NCBI GenBank assembly: GCA_963776225.1
Contig: CAVZLL010000001.1
Span: 877,106 to 941,105 of the forward strand
DNA: 64,000 nt
Source of the DNA: Bog-756 sp963776225
GTDB taxonomy: Bacteria; Actinomycetota; Acidimicrobiia; Acidimicrobiales; RAAP-2
Direction of reading: 5' to 3'
Shown: positions 1-7,636 of the stretch, in pieces
Layout: every line of letters starts with the position of its first letter
Position numbering within the stretch: position 1 is the first letter of the stretch
Made by a program: the position numbers and the translations under genes
Notes under the pieces: generated by a model
Told to the model about the DNA's origin: nothing
What the model saw: the letters and a program-made list of their open reading frames with translations, nothing else
Database searches by the model: none

Positions 1-91
1 ACGCCCTCGCGGCGAGCCGTTCGACCATCCTGTCCTCGAGGGTCGGTTTCCGGACCTGGCCGGTCGGTCTCCGGGTCTGGGTGCTCGGCAT
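1..91 (-). CDS. possible 5' end of a gene running off the left edge
   Basis: An open frame begins at an ATG on the minus strand (positions 89-91) and stays open to the window edge, giving about 30 residues that start MPSTQTRRPTGQVRKPT. The stretch is basic and without hydrophobic segments. It lies downstream of the sulfotransferase gene on the same strand, separated by about 50 bases. No convincing ribosome site is visible and the product is not recognisable from so short a piece, so this is only a possible gene start. Confidence 0.3.
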   Translation of the reverse strand, partial: MPSTQTRRPTGQVRKPTLEDRMVERLAARA

Positions 92-142
92 CGCCGAGAG
101 CCTGCCACGGACCGTTCCCCTCTGTCAGTGGACCGTCGGGTG

Positions 143-973
143 TCAGCGGACGGTCGCCGCGACCCCTCCGGGCCCGCCGTGGGCGCGCACGAGTGAGTCG
201 AAGGCCCCCCCGAAGGCGGCCCTCACCGCCTCGCGTTGGATGGGGTCGAGGACCGCCGGGGCCGGGAGCGGCCCTCCGGACGGTCGCGCCCGCTCGGGAT
301 CGTCCCGCACGTTGAACCGGGGCCAGCCCGGGACCGTGGTCAACCGCTTCCCGAGGAGGTCGCCGCAGGCATGGAGCACCGGCCCGACCGCGTCGTCGTG
401 GTCGTAGGCGAGCACGCGCACCGCCCGGTCCCCGAAGACCCCGGTGAATCCACCGATCAGGCGTGAGTAGTCGAGGGCGATGCCCCCCGGGGAGAAGAGC
501 CCGCGCTGTTCGAGGGCGTCGGTGACGAAGGTGTCGAAGGTGGGCGCCCGACCTTGCGCGGCGAGCTCGAAGTAGAGCGACTCGAGGTACTCGGACGGCT
601 GGCGGAGCGTGACCACGACGCGGACCGCGTACCCGAGGCCCTCGAGCAGGTCTCGCACCGACGCCAACCGCTCCGGCCGGTCGTAGAGGTACTCGAGGTC
701 CTCGCTCGAGATCAGGACCGCCCGGGGCCGCCGCCGGGCCCGGAGCTCGTCCGCGAGATCGGCGAGCGTCCCCGCCCCCGGTTCGAACCGGTCGTCCCCG
801 GCGAGCTCCCAGGCCAGGTTGTGCTGGCCGTCACCGACCCCGTCCTGTCCGGTGGTGGGGTAGTAGAGGCCTTGTTCGCGGAAATGCTCGCGGTTGCGGG
901 CGATCATCGTCTGCAGCGACGTGGTGCCCGTCTTGTGCATGCCGACATGCAGCACGACCACCCGCGAGCGCAT
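143..973 (-). CDS. sulfotransferase-family protein
   Basis: A 276-residue protein. Residues 8-20 (HVGMHKTGTTSLQ) match the 5'-phosphosulfate-binding loop of PAPS-dependent sulfotransferases, and a second conserved-looking segment around RQPSEYLESLYFE resembles the 3'-phosphate-binding Arg/Ser region. There is no signal peptide or membrane segment, so a cytoplasmic enzyme moving a sulfuryl group from PAPS to an acceptor is likely; related proteins often act on glycans, but the acceptor cannot be read from the sequence. The ATG start places the P-loop close to the N-terminus, as usual in the family. It stands alone upstream of the zinc locus and on the same strand. The length is normal for bacterial members. 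A distant non-catalytic P-loop protein is the alternative. Confidence 0.75.
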   Translation of the reverse strand: MRSRVVVLHVGMHKTGTTSLQTMIARNREHFREQGLYYPTTGQDGVGDGQHNLAWELAGDDRFEPGAGTLADLADELRARRRPRAVLISSEDLEYLYDRPERLASVRDLLEGLGYAVRVVVTLRQPSEYLESLYFELAAQGRAPTFDTFVTDALEQRGLFSPGGIALDYSRLIGGFTGVFGDRAVRVLAYDHDDAVGPVLHACGDLLGKRLTTVPGWPRFNVRDDPERARPSGGPLPAPAVLDPIQREAVRAAFGGAFDSLVRAHGGPGGVAATVR

Positions 974-1045
974 CGTCGGAACCTACCATCCGGGATTCCC
1001 GGCTCCCGGCCGTCCGCTGCAGGTCCCGGCCGGCAGGTCGACCCG

Positions 1046-1468
1046 CTAGCGCTCGCAGGTCGAACAGGTCCCGATGACCTCGACGGTGTGCCGGACGTCG
1101 TCGAACCCGTGTTCCTTGGCGATGCGGCTCGCCCACCGTTCCACCTCCGGCCCCTCGACCTCGATGGTCCGGCCACAGTCCCGGCACACCAGGTGGTGGT
1201 GGTGCTCCTCGGTCCTGCAGCGACGGTAGCGGGTCTCGCCGTCGTCACCGCGTAGCGCGTCCACATCACCGGCCTCGGCCAGCGCCCGCAGCTGGTTGTA
1301 GACGGTGGTGAGGCCGACGTTCTCTCCCGTTGCACGCAGTTCGCTGAAGAGATCCTGCGCGGAACGGAACCGATCGGACGCGTCCAGGATCGCCGCGAGC
1401 GCGCGCTTCTGCCGGGTCGACCGTTCTTTCGGCGGCTGGAGGGGGTCGCTGGCGGTCGTCGAGCTCAT
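1046..1468 (-). CDS. zur: Fur-family regulator, probably Zur
   Basis: A 140-residue Fur-family repressor. The N-terminal winged helix (to about residue 80) contains the family pattern TRQKRALAAIL ... TTVYNQLRAL. The metal-binding half carries HHHHLVCRDCG and a C-terminal CSTC pair, giving the two CxxC motifs that hold structural zinc. Fur proteins bind DNA when loaded with metal. The assignment as the zinc sensor Zur rests on context: it is the last gene of a leftward operon with a histidine-rich protein and an ArsR regulator, directly opposite a zinc-type ABC transporter. It begins 9 bases after the histidine-rich gene ends. Fur or Mur function cannot be excluded from sequence alone. Confidence 0.82.
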   Translation of the reverse strand: MSSTTASDPLQPPKERSTRQKRALAAILDASDRFRSAQDLFSELRATGENVGLTTVYNQLRALAEAGDVDALRGDDGETRYRRCRTEEHHHHLVCRDCGRTIEVEGPEVERWASRIAKEHGFDDVRHTVEVIGTCSTCER

Positions 1469-1477
1469 GCAGAACGG

Positions 1478-1774
1478 CTAGTGCTCGTCCCAGTGGCCCT
1501 CGTGGGCGGCGTGCCGGTGACCGTCGTGGACGTAGTCGACATGATCGTCGTGGGGAATCGCCACATGGCCGCAGGTCTCGCCGTGCGCATGGCCGTGATC
1601 TGAGTGCTCGTGGTGCCCCTCGTGGGCGCACTCGTCGACATGGTCTCCGTGGACGACGTGGACGTGGCCGTCGTGGACGTAGTCGGTGTGGTCGCGGTGG
1701 GGGAAGGCGACGTGCCCGCAGCCCTCGCCGTGTCGGTGGGTGTGGCCGGGATGCTCGGTGTGGGTGGTGGTCAT
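1478..1774 (-). CDS. histidine-rich metal-binding protein
   Basis: A 98-residue soluble protein in which 29 residues are histidine. It has two tandem halves built on the same plan: CGHVAFPHRDHTDYVHDGH (residues 19-37) and CGHVAIPHDDHVDYVHDGH (about 66-84), each followed by a His/Asp-rich tail. There is no signal peptide or membrane helix, so the label zinc transporter permease that similar proteins sometimes carry in databases is not supported here. Its position between the ArsR and Zur genes, with an ATGA overlap to the former, makes a cytoplasmic zinc buffer, chaperone or store the most reasonable inference. Four cysteines (positions 19, 49, 66 region) add possible ligands. No catalytic motif is present. 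Confidence 0.8.
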   Translation of the reverse strand: MTTTHTEHPGHTHRHGEGCGHVAFPHRDHTDYVHDGHVHVVHGDHVDECAHEGHHEHSDHGHAHGETCGHVAIPHDDHVDYVHDGHRHAAHEGHWDEH

Positions 1775-2088
1775 GAGTGCTCCTCCTCGGAGTGCCGGAT
1801 GGCGTCGTTGACGATGTGGCCGACGTGGGCATCGACCAGCTGGTAGGTGATCTCACTGGCCCGTCGGGTGGTGCTGACCAACCCGGCGGTCCGGAGGACC
1901 CTGAGGTGCTGGGAGAGCAGCGGCTGGCTGGTCTCCCGACCCGCTGCGCGCAGTGCCTCCTGCAGCTCGTGGACGCAGCGCGGCCCGGCGGCCAGTTCGA
2001 CCACTGCGGCCAGCCGGACAGGAGCGGCCAGCGCCTTGAGCAGCGCCACCGCCCCCGCATAGGGGTCCGGTCCGTGTGCTGTCTCCAC
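1771..2088 (-). CDS. ArsR/SmtB-family metal-responsive repressor
   Basis: A 105-residue winged-helix protein. Residues about 14-75 follow the ArsR pattern (LLKALAAPVRLAAVVEL ... SQPLLSQHLRVLRTAGLV). The last helix reads HVGHIVNDAIRHSEEEH, a His/Asp/Glu-rich arrangement like the alpha-5 zinc site of SmtB/CzrA-type sensors, and the arsenic-sensing CVC motif is absent, so zinc or cobalt sensing is inferred. It is the first gene of the leftward operon and its stop overlaps the ATG of the histidine-rich gene (ATGA). It faces the znuA-like gene across about 170 bases and could control both directions. ArsR-type repressors leave DNA when they bind metal. Confidence 0.82.
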   Translation of the reverse strand: METAHGPDPYAGAVALLKALAAPVRLAAVVELAAGPRCVHELQEALRAAGRETSQPLLSQHLRVLRTAGLVSTTRRASEITYQLVDAHVGHIVNDAIRHSEEEHS

Positions 2089-2261
2089 CTCCCTGATATT
2101 AGCAGGTCCTTATATAAGAAACCAGCCATGTACCGATATTTGCATCCGTTCCCGTTATGGATTAGAGTGGACGAAGAGGATGTCCGACCGGTTGGGTCGT
2201 GCCCAACGCAGAACATGCCCAGGTCGGAGCACCCGTAGGAAGAAAGAGAGCGATCACAGAG
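2089..2261. promoter_or_regulatory. divergent zinc-locus control region
   Basis: The spacer between the leftward regulator operon and the rightward transporter operon is strikingly AT-rich for this window. It holds a perfect 10-bp palindrome, CTTATATAAG at 2109-2118, which is a candidate operator for the ArsR/SmtB protein or Zur. A plausible rightward promoter is TTGCAT (2140-2145), 17 bases, then TAGAGT (2163-2168). The leftward promoter probably lies among the AT-rich bases 2095-2120. Which regulator binds where is not determinable by eye. Confidence 0.5.
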
Positions 2262-3224
2262 ATGTCCTGGTTGACCCCTGCCGAGCGGCGTCATTCCGCA
2301 TCCCGCCTGGTTGTCCTGGTGGCGGCCGTCGCCGTCTCGGCCACCGCCCTGTCGGCCTGCGGCGCAGCCGGGTCGGCCACCACGGGCGGTGGAACCGGAC
2401 CCATCCGGATCGTGGCGGCACAGAACGAGTACGGGAACGTGGCGTCGCAGATCGGCGGCAGATACGTGACCGTCTCGTCGATCGAGAGCAACCCCAACAC
2501 CGATCCCCACACCTACGAGGTCAGCCCCGGTGTGGCGGGTGAAGTCTCGGGGGCCCAACTGCTGATCCAGAACGGCGTGGGCTACGACGACTTCATGAGC
2601 AGGATCGAGGCGGCGTCGCCCAGCGCGGGTCGCAAGATCCTCGACGTCCAGCACCTCCTGGGCCTTCCCAACGACACCCCGAACCCGCACCTGTGGTACG
2701 ACCCGAGGACCATGCCGGCGGTCGCCCGCCGACTGGCGAGCGACCTGTCGGCCATCCAGCCCTCCCATGCCACCTACTTCCGGGCCAACGTCACCACGTT
2801 CGTGAACTCGCTGAAGCCCTGGCTGGCTGCGATCGCCTCGTTCAAGGCCACCGATGGGGGCACAGCTGCCGCCACCACCGAGCCGGTCGCCGACTACCTG
2901 CTCCAGGCCATGGGCATCGACAACCGGACCCCGTTCCAGTTCCAGGCCGACATCATGAACGGCACCGATCCCCCGCCCCAGGACATCACCCTGGAGAACG
3001 GGTTCTTCACCGGCCACCAGGTCAAGGTCTTCTGCTACAACCAACAGGTGGTCAGTGCCCTGACCACGTCGATCCGGCAGACCGCGCGGACCGCCGGCGT
3101 CCCGGTGGTCGGGGTCTACGAGACGATGCCCACTCCCGGATACGACTACCAGAGCTGGATGATGGCCGAGGTCACCGCCATCCAGGACGCCGTCACCCAC
3201 GGCGTCTCGACGGAACATCTGTGA
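2262..3224 (+). CDS. znuA: zinc/manganese ABC transporter substrate-binding lipoprotein
   Basis: The chosen ATG gives a 320-residue protein starting MSWLTPAERRHSASRLVVLV, with a signal peptide and lipobox LSAC near residue 33; an in-frame GTG at 2199 would add 21 residues before it. The mature part follows the cluster A-I metal-binding family (TroA/PsaA/ZnuA): an N-terminal lobe with DPHTYE, a central NPHLWYDP segment with the second metal histidine, and a C-terminal lobe. There is no long His-rich loop of the kind found in many ZnuA proteins. It would capture Zn(II) or Mn(II) outside the membrane for the ABC system that follows. The ATPase gene overlaps its stop. Zinc is preferred because of the neighbouring Zur and His-rich genes. 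Confidence 0.85.
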   Translation: MSWLTPAERRHSASRLVVLVAAVAVSATALSACGAAGSATTGGGTGPIRIVAAQNEYGNVASQIGGRYVTVSSIESNPNTDPHTYEVSPGVAGEVSGAQLLIQNGVGYDDFMSRIEAASPSAGRKILDVQHLLGLPNDTPNPHLWYDPRTMPAVARRLASDLSAIQPSHATYFRANVTTFVNSLKPWLAAIASFKATDGGTAAATTEPVADYLLQAMGIDNRTPFQFQADIMNGTDPPPQDITLENGFFTGHQVKVFCYNQQVVSALTTSIRQTARTAGVPVVGVYETMPTPGYDYQSWMMAEVTAIQDAVTHGVSTEHL

Positions 3225-4066
3225 TGGATCACCCCCTCGACCCGACGGATGCCTCCGACCGGGTGCTCGAGGTCGAGGACGTCACCGTCGAGCTCGGACG
3301 CCGGACCGTGCTCGACCGGGTCACGTTCTCGATTGCCGCGGGCAGCTTCGCCGGGCTCATCGGATCGAACGGTTCAGGGAAGACGACGCTGTTGCGGGCC
3401 GTCCTCGGGTTGACCCCGCTCAGTGGCGGCACGGTCCGTCTGGCCGGGGGGAGGCAGGCCCGGCGCAACAGGCGGGTCGGCTACGTGCCCCAGAAGATCG
3501 TGCTCGAGCCTGACATGCCCCTGCGGGCCAGGGATCTGGTCGGTCTCGGTCTCGACGGTCAGCGGTTCGGGGTCGTCCGACCCACGTCGGCGCGGAGGGG
3601 CGCGATCGACGAGATGCTCGATGCAGTCAACGCGAGCGAATTCGCCGATGCGAGGGTCGGGACCCTCTCCGGCGGAGAGCAACAGCGGATCATGATCGCC
3701 CATGCACTGGTCAGCCGACCGGATCTGCTCCTCCTGGACGAGCCCCTGGCCAACCTCGACATCAGGAGCGGTCAGGAGGTCATCGAGCTCCTGGCCAAGA
3801 TCGTCGCAGAGCAGTGCGTCGCGGTGCTCCTGTCCGCCCACGACATGAATCCGTTGCTTCCCTTCATGGACCGGCTGGTGTACCTGGCCGGTGGGCGGGC
3901 GGCCAGTGGCCCGACCGACGCAGTGGTCCGACCCGAGGTCCTCTCCAACCTCTACGGACATCCCGTCGACGTCATCCGCAGCGGCGGACGGATCCTGGTG
4001 GTCTCGGGACAGGACAGCGGCCGCCTGTTGGCCGGGAGTCCCGAGCCGCTCACCGTAACCGGTTAG
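3224..4066 (+). CDS. znuC: zinc/manganese ABC transporter ATP-binding protein
   Basis: A 280-residue ABC ATPase. The start is the ATG in the ATGA overlap with the upstream stop, which implies translational coupling; the reading frame is open further upstream but that part is not ABC-like. Walker A (GSNGSGKTT, about residues 46-54), the signature LSGGEQQR, Walker B LLLLDEP and the switch region SAHD are all intact. It would drive uptake of the metal delivered by the binding protein through the two permeases encoded next. A C-terminal tail of about 40 residues beyond the usual end contains a small beta-type segment. The gap to the first permease is 13 bases, so the genes are one operon. Confidence 0.9.
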   Translation: MDHPLDPTDASDRVLEVEDVTVELGRRTVLDRVTFSIAAGSFAGLIGSNGSGKTTLLRAVLGLTPLSGGTVRLAGGRQARRNRRVGYVPQKIVLEPDMPLRARDLVGLGLDGQRFGVVRPTSARRGAIDEMLDAVNASEFADARVGTLSGGEQQRIMIAHALVSRPDLLLLDEPLANLDIRSGQEVIELLAKIVAEQCVAVLLSAHDMNPLLPFMDRLVYLAGGRAASGPTDAVVRPEVLSNLYGHPVDVIRSGGRILVVSGQDSGRLLAGSPEPLTVTG

Positions 4067-4079
4067 GCGGATCGATCCG

Positions 4080-4967
4080 ATGCCGCTCCTCTTCGGGCCC
4101 GGCTTCTTCTCCAGCGGACCCGTCCAGACCGCGCTGGTGGTGGGCGGGGCCGTCGCCGTCGTGTCGGCGCTGGTCGGCACCTTCACCGTGATACGCGGGC
4201 AGTCGTTCGCCGGTCACGCGCTCGCCGATATCGGCACCGCCGGCGGGTCGGGTGCGATCCTGGTCGGTGTCCCGACCCTCTTCGGGTACGTCACCATGAA
4301 CCTGGCCGCGGCGGGTGTGATGGAGCTCATCGGTATCCGGAGACCCCGCGGTCGGGACGTCGCCACCGGAATCGTCCTCGGCGCCTCACTCGGTCTGGCC
4401 GCGCTGTTCCTCTATCTGGACACCACCCACTCCACCACGACCGGTGCGACCACCACCGTCCTCTTCGGATCGATCTTCACCATCTCGACGTCGCTCGTCC
4501 CGGTCGTCCTCCTCCTCGGGGTCGCCACGCTCGTGCTCATGGGGGTCCTCTACCGTCCCCTGCTGCTCAGCTCTGTGAGCGACGAGCTCGCCGCCGCCGC
4601 GGGCGTGCCGGTGCGCCTGGTGGGCGTCGGCTATCTCGCCGCGCTGGCCATCGCCGTGTCCCTCTCCGCCATCACCGTCGGCGCCATCCTGTCGACGGCA
4701 CTGCTCATCGGTCCTGCGGCATCTGCCCTCAAGCTGACCAAGCGCACCGGGCCGGCGATCGGCATCGCCGCCGTGCTCGGGGTGGGGGCCGCCTGGCTCG
4801 GGATCCTCCTCTCCTACGACAGTGCCGACTGGTCGTCCGGTGGGCAGGGTTGGCCGGCCAGCTTCTGCATCGTCCTGGTCGTCTTCGTGATCTACCTGCT
4901 GGCAACCGTCTCCTCCGGGTTCGCCGGCGCCGGACGGCGTCCGGCCACGGGCCGGGAGGGGTGCTGA
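4080..4967 (+). CDS. znuB: ABC-3 family metal permease, first copy
   Basis: A 295-residue integral membrane protein of the ABC-3 (ZnuB/TroC) family, with about eight hydrophobic segments. The family segment around TFTVIRGQSFAGHALADIG lies between helices 1 and 2, and a conserved-looking region near GVPVRLVGVGYLAALAIAV follows the cytoplasmic loop that would contact the ATPase. The start is the ATG 13 bases after the ATPase stop. Together with the next gene it provides the membrane channel for zinc or manganese import. The two permeases are clearly homologous but divergent, so a heterodimer rather than a homodimer is likely. Confidence 0.87.
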   Translation: MPLLFGPGFFSSGPVQTALVVGGAVAVVSALVGTFTVIRGQSFAGHALADIGTAGGSGAILVGVPTLFGYVTMNLAAAGVMELIGIRRPRGRDVATGIVLGASLGLAALFLYLDTTHSTTTGATTTVLFGSIFTISTSLVPVVLLLGVATLVLMGVLYRPLLLSSVSDELAAAAGVPVRLVGVGYLAALAIAVSLSAITVGAILSTALLIGPAASALKLTKRTGPAIGIAAVLGVGAAWLGILLSYDSADWSSGGQGWPASFCIVLVVFVIYLLATVSSGFAGAGRRPATGREGC

Positions 4968-5821
4968 TGTTCGCCCCCTTCATGGTGAATGCCTGGGAGG
5001 CGTCGGCGATCGTGGCCGTCGTCGCCGGGGTGGTGGGCTTCTTCACCGTGCTCCGGGGATCGGCGTTCGCCGCCCACGCCCTGCCCAACGGTGCCTTTGC
5101 GGGTGCCGCCGGGGCCAGCCTGATCGGAGTGAGCGCGCTGGTCGGGCTCGGTACGTTCGCAGTCGGTGGCGCGCTGGTCATCGCCGCGCTCGGACGGAGG
5201 GCGCGCAACGACGTCGCCACCGCGCTGACCATCGTCTTGATGCTCGGCTTCGGCGACCTGTTCCTGTCCCGCACCACCGAGTACGCGCCCGAGATCTATT
5301 CGCTGCTCTTCGGCGAGGTGCTCGGCGTCTCGAGCAACGAGATCGCACCGACCGCAGGCATCGCGGTGCTCTGCATGGTCGCCATCGCGGTCCTCTACCG
5401 TCCGCTGCTGCTCTCCTCGGTCGCACCCGAGGTGGCCGAGGCCAAGGGCGTCCGGTTGCGGCGGATCGATCTCTGCTTCCTGCTGGTGATCGCACTGGTG
5501 ACCACGATGGCGGTCCCGGTGGTCGGATCCCTGCTCATCTTCAGCCTGCTCATCGGGCCTCCCGCGGCGGCGGGGGCGTTCACCGACCGTCCGCCGGTGG
5601 CGATGGCACTCTCGGTCGTCGTCGCCCTGGTCACCGTGTGGGCGGCCATCGCCTTCTCCTACGTTGCGAACCTGCCGGTCGGGTTCTTCGTCGGGACGAT
5701 CAGCGCCTTCGCCTACGCCGGCGGCCGGGCGTGGAGCGCCTGGCGCCCGAAGAAACGGACCCGGCTGGGCGTTCCGGCGCCCTCAGCGGTCGGGCTCGTG
5801 GCGGTGGACGCGCTCGGGTAG
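4967..5821 (+). CDS. ABC-3 family metal permease, second copy
   Basis: A 284-residue membrane protein of the same family as the preceding gene. The start is the ATG overlapping the upstream stop by one base (TGATG); the frame is open further upstream but that part is basic shadow sequence. The N-terminal region AFAAHALPNGAFAGAAGAS parallels the first permease, and the family loop reads GVRLRRIDLCFLLVIALV. Two permeases per system are known in several TroCD/MntCD-like transporters. The stop abuts the convergent ArsR-phosphatase gene with no spacer, so transcription from the two sides would collide here. Confidence 0.87.
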   Translation: MFAPFMVNAWEASAIVAVVAGVVGFFTVLRGSAFAAHALPNGAFAGAAGASLIGVSALVGLGTFAVGGALVIAALGRRARNDVATALTIVLMLGFGDLFLSRTTEYAPEIYSLLFGEVLGVSSNEIAPTAGIAVLCMVAIAVLYRPLLLSSVAPEVAEAKGVRLRRIDLCFLLVIALVTTMAVPVVGSLLIFSLLIGPPAAAGAFTDRPPVAMALSVVVALVTVWAAIAFSYVANLPVGFFVGTISAFAYAGGRAWSAWRPKKRTRLGVPAPSAVGLVAVDALG

Positions 5822-6487
5822 TCAGACCGGCGCTATCCAGGGATCGAGCGACGCGATCCGGTCGGTGATCGCATCCGCCGCACGATCGAAGGCGGCGGCG
5901 TTCCTCCGTGCCGGGTCCGGGACCGACCAGTGCAGCTCGCGGAGGTCCCCTCGCCCGGCAAGGACGTCGTGGGCCCGGTCACAGACGCTGATCACCAGGT
6001 CGGCCCGGGAGAGCTCCGGCAGCGGCTTGGGATGCGCGCCGGTCAGATCGATCCCCCGGCGGGCGGCCACGGCCAGCGCGCCGGGCTGGAGCTCGGCCGC
6101 CGGCTCGATCCCGGCGCTGGTCGCAGGAACCGGGTGTCGTTCGTTCCAGATGGCCTCGGCCAGCTGGGAGCGTGCCGAGTTCTCCGTGCAGACGAAGACG
6201 ATCCGTCGTGCCCGCATGCCGGCTCGCGACTCCAGCCCGGAGAGCGTCGAACGCACCAGCTGGACGTAGCGCTTTCTCCGGTCGCCCTCCGATGCCACAC
6301 GCACGACGACCCCGAGCTCCTCCAGCACGCCGAGGTGATGCGCCATCAGATTGCTCCCGAGGCCCACCAGCTCCGCGAGCTCGGACGGCGACCGGTCGGA
6401 GAGGGTCAGCGCGTCGATCACCGCGAGGCGGTGCGGATCGCCCAGTGCGGCGTGGAGGCGGGCCCGCAAAACTAGGTCAAGATCCAT
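5822..6487 (-). CDS. ArsR repressor fused to low-molecular-weight phosphatase/arsenate reductase
   Basis: A 221-residue two-domain protein. Residues 1-90 are an ArsR-type winged helix (LHAALGDPHRLAVIDAL ... NLMAHHLGVLEELGVV). Residues 94-221 form a low-molecular-weight tyrosine phosphatase/ArsC fold with the CX5R loop CTENSARS at Cys100-Arg106 and a general-acid region near VPDPAR. Such fusions are known in actinobacteria and may couple arsenic sensing to arsenate reduction or dephosphorylation; the classic As(III) CVC pair is missing from the helix-turn-helix. It is divergent from the arsC gene and probably controls it. The start ATG sits on the -35 element of the arsC promoter, so the protein's own mRNA would have almost no leader. 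Confidence 0.82.
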   Translation of the reverse strand: MDLDLVLRARLHAALGDPHRLAVIDALTLSDRSPSELAELVGLGSNLMAHHLGVLEELGVVVRVASEGDRRKRYVQLVRSTLSGLESRAGMRARRIVFVCTENSARSQLAEAIWNERHPVPATSAGIEPAAELQPGALAVAARRGIDLTGAHPKPLPELSRADLVISVCDRAHDVLAGRGDLRELHWSVPDPARRNAAAFDRAADAITDRIASLDPWIAPV

Positions 6488-6515
6488 TGACTCAATGATA
6501 ATGGAGCCATAGAGT
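6487..6515 (+). promoter_or_regulatory. arsC promoter
   Basis: TTGACT at 6487-6492, a 17-base spacer and TAGAGT at 6510-6515 form a good housekeeping-type promoter for the arsenate reductase gene. The ribosome site AGGGGAGG lies at 6527-6534, ten bases before the GTG start. The -35 overlaps the start codon of the divergent ArsR-phosphatase gene, so binding by that repressor would block both genes. Confidence 0.6.
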
Positions 6516-6544
6516 GGATCTCAACAAGGGGAGGTCGTCACAGC

Positions 6545-7321
6545 GTGCGAGATCCGAAGGTGGTGACGCGGTCCGAACGGGACGGTCTGCATCGGGCCGC
6601 CATCGACCTGCACGACGACTATGCGGGTGTCTTCGGCATCGAGACGATCGAGCAGCTGCTGGTGTCGACCGCCGAGACCATGGCTGCCCGGTCCACCGTG
6701 CACAACCAGTTCCGGACGGTCCTGTTCGTCCGGATGGCCGGAGAACGGCTGCAGGCCCTCGCCAAGTCGGAGGGTCACATCGGCCGGGGTCTGCCTGCCG
6801 TGGTGTTCCTGTGCATCCACAACGCGGGGCGCTCCCAGATGGCCCTGGGTTGGTTCGCCACGCTCGCCGGCTCGCGTGCCTTTGCCTGGTCGGGTGGATC
6901 CGAGCCGTCCGACTCGCTCAATCAGACCGCGGTGGCCGCCATGGCGGAGATCGGAATCGACATCTCGACCGGGTACGCCAAACCGTGGACGCACGAGGTG
7001 CTCGATGCAGCCGACGTGGTCGTGACCATGGGCTGCGGAGACGCCTGCCCCTTGTACCCGGGAAAGAAGTACGAGGACTGGGAGGTGGACGATCCGGCGG
7101 ACAGGACGCTCGAGGAGGTACGTGCCATCCGTGACCAGATCGGGTTGCGGGTGCTCGACCTGCTGGCCGAGATCGAGATCACCCCCGACCTCAGCGCGGT
7201 GAGGAATTGCGGCGCGCCGACCCGTGGCCTCCTGATCGGGCGCGGGCCACCCGTCGGGAGGGAGGCCGATCAGGTCACGAGTCGATGGCGGCCCGGAGCT
7301 CGGAGAGGCGCTCTCGGTTGA
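6545..7321 (+). CDS. arsC: arsenate reductase, actinobacterial type with N-terminal helical domain
   Basis: A 258-residue protein with a GTG start fixed by a strong AGGGGAGG site. Residues 1-82 are a helical domain found in mycobacterial and rhodococcal arsenate reductases. Residues 84-195 are the LMW phosphatase-like catalytic domain, with the CX5R loop CIHNAGRS at Cys90-Arg96 and further cysteines at 164 and 168 (GCGDACP) for the disulfide cascade that reduces As(V) to As(III), in this family with mycothiol/mycoredoxin or thioredoxin. After about residue 220 the tail becomes Arg/Gly-rich and unlike the family, and the gene runs 47 bases into the 3' end of the convergent arsR gene. The tail may come from loss of the normal stop. 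Confidence 0.86.
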   Translation: MRDPKVVTRSERDGLHRAAIDLHDDYAGVFGIETIEQLLVSTAETMAARSTVHNQFRTVLFVRMAGERLQALAKSEGHIGRGLPAVVFLCIHNAGRSQMALGWFATLAGSRAFAWSGGSEPSDSLNQTAVAAMAEIGIDISTGYAKPWTHEVLDAADVVVTMGCGDACPLYPGKKYEDWEVDDPADRTLEEVRAIRDQIGLRVLDLLAEIEITPDLSAVRNCGAPTRGLLIGRGPPVGREADQVTSRWRPGARRGALG

Positions 7322-7625
7322 GGGAGTACCAGACCCACTTGCCCCGGCGGTCGCCCTGGACCAGCCGTGCCTCGGTGAGGATCTTCAGATGATGTGAGAC
7401 GGTCGGCTGGCTCTTGCCCAGGGGACCGACGAAGTCGCACACGCAGACCTCGCCCCGTTCCGAGGACGCCAGCATGCTCAGGATCCGCAAGCGCACCGTG
7501 TCGGCCAGCGCACTGAACCCGTCCGCCAGCTCGCCGGCGTCTGCGACGCCGAGCGGTGCGGCCAGGACCGAGGGGCAGCAGGGGGCAGAGTCGGTGACGG
7601 TGAGCGACGCGGCGGAGGTGGTCAT
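7275..7625 (-). CDS. arsR: ArsR-family As(III)-responsive repressor
   Basis: A 116-residue winged-helix repressor when begun at the ATG at 7625, which has AGGAGAG six bases upstream; an alternative start ten codons earlier lacks such a site. Cys61 and Cys63 in EVCVCDF sit in the DNA-recognition region and are the classic As(III)/Sb(III) site of ArsR. An additional Cys pair (16-17) lies in the N-terminal arm and could supply a third ligand. The gene is divergent from cadI and shares an 80-base control region with it, while its 3' end overlaps arsC. Binding of trivalent arsenic would release the promoter. Confidence 0.88.
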   Translation of the reverse strand: MTTSAASLTVTDSAPCCPSVLAAPLGVADAGELADGFSALADTVRLRILSMLASSERGEVCVCDFVGPLGKSQPTVSHHLKILTEARLVQGDRRGKWVWYSLNRERLSELRAAIDS

Positions 7626-7636
7626 GGGCTCTCCTA

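Noticed and set aside
1266..3218. A 650-codon open frame on the minus strand across the zinc locus
   Set aside because: It crosses well-supported genes on both strands, has low-complexity Arg/Pro/Gly composition and no recognisable domain.
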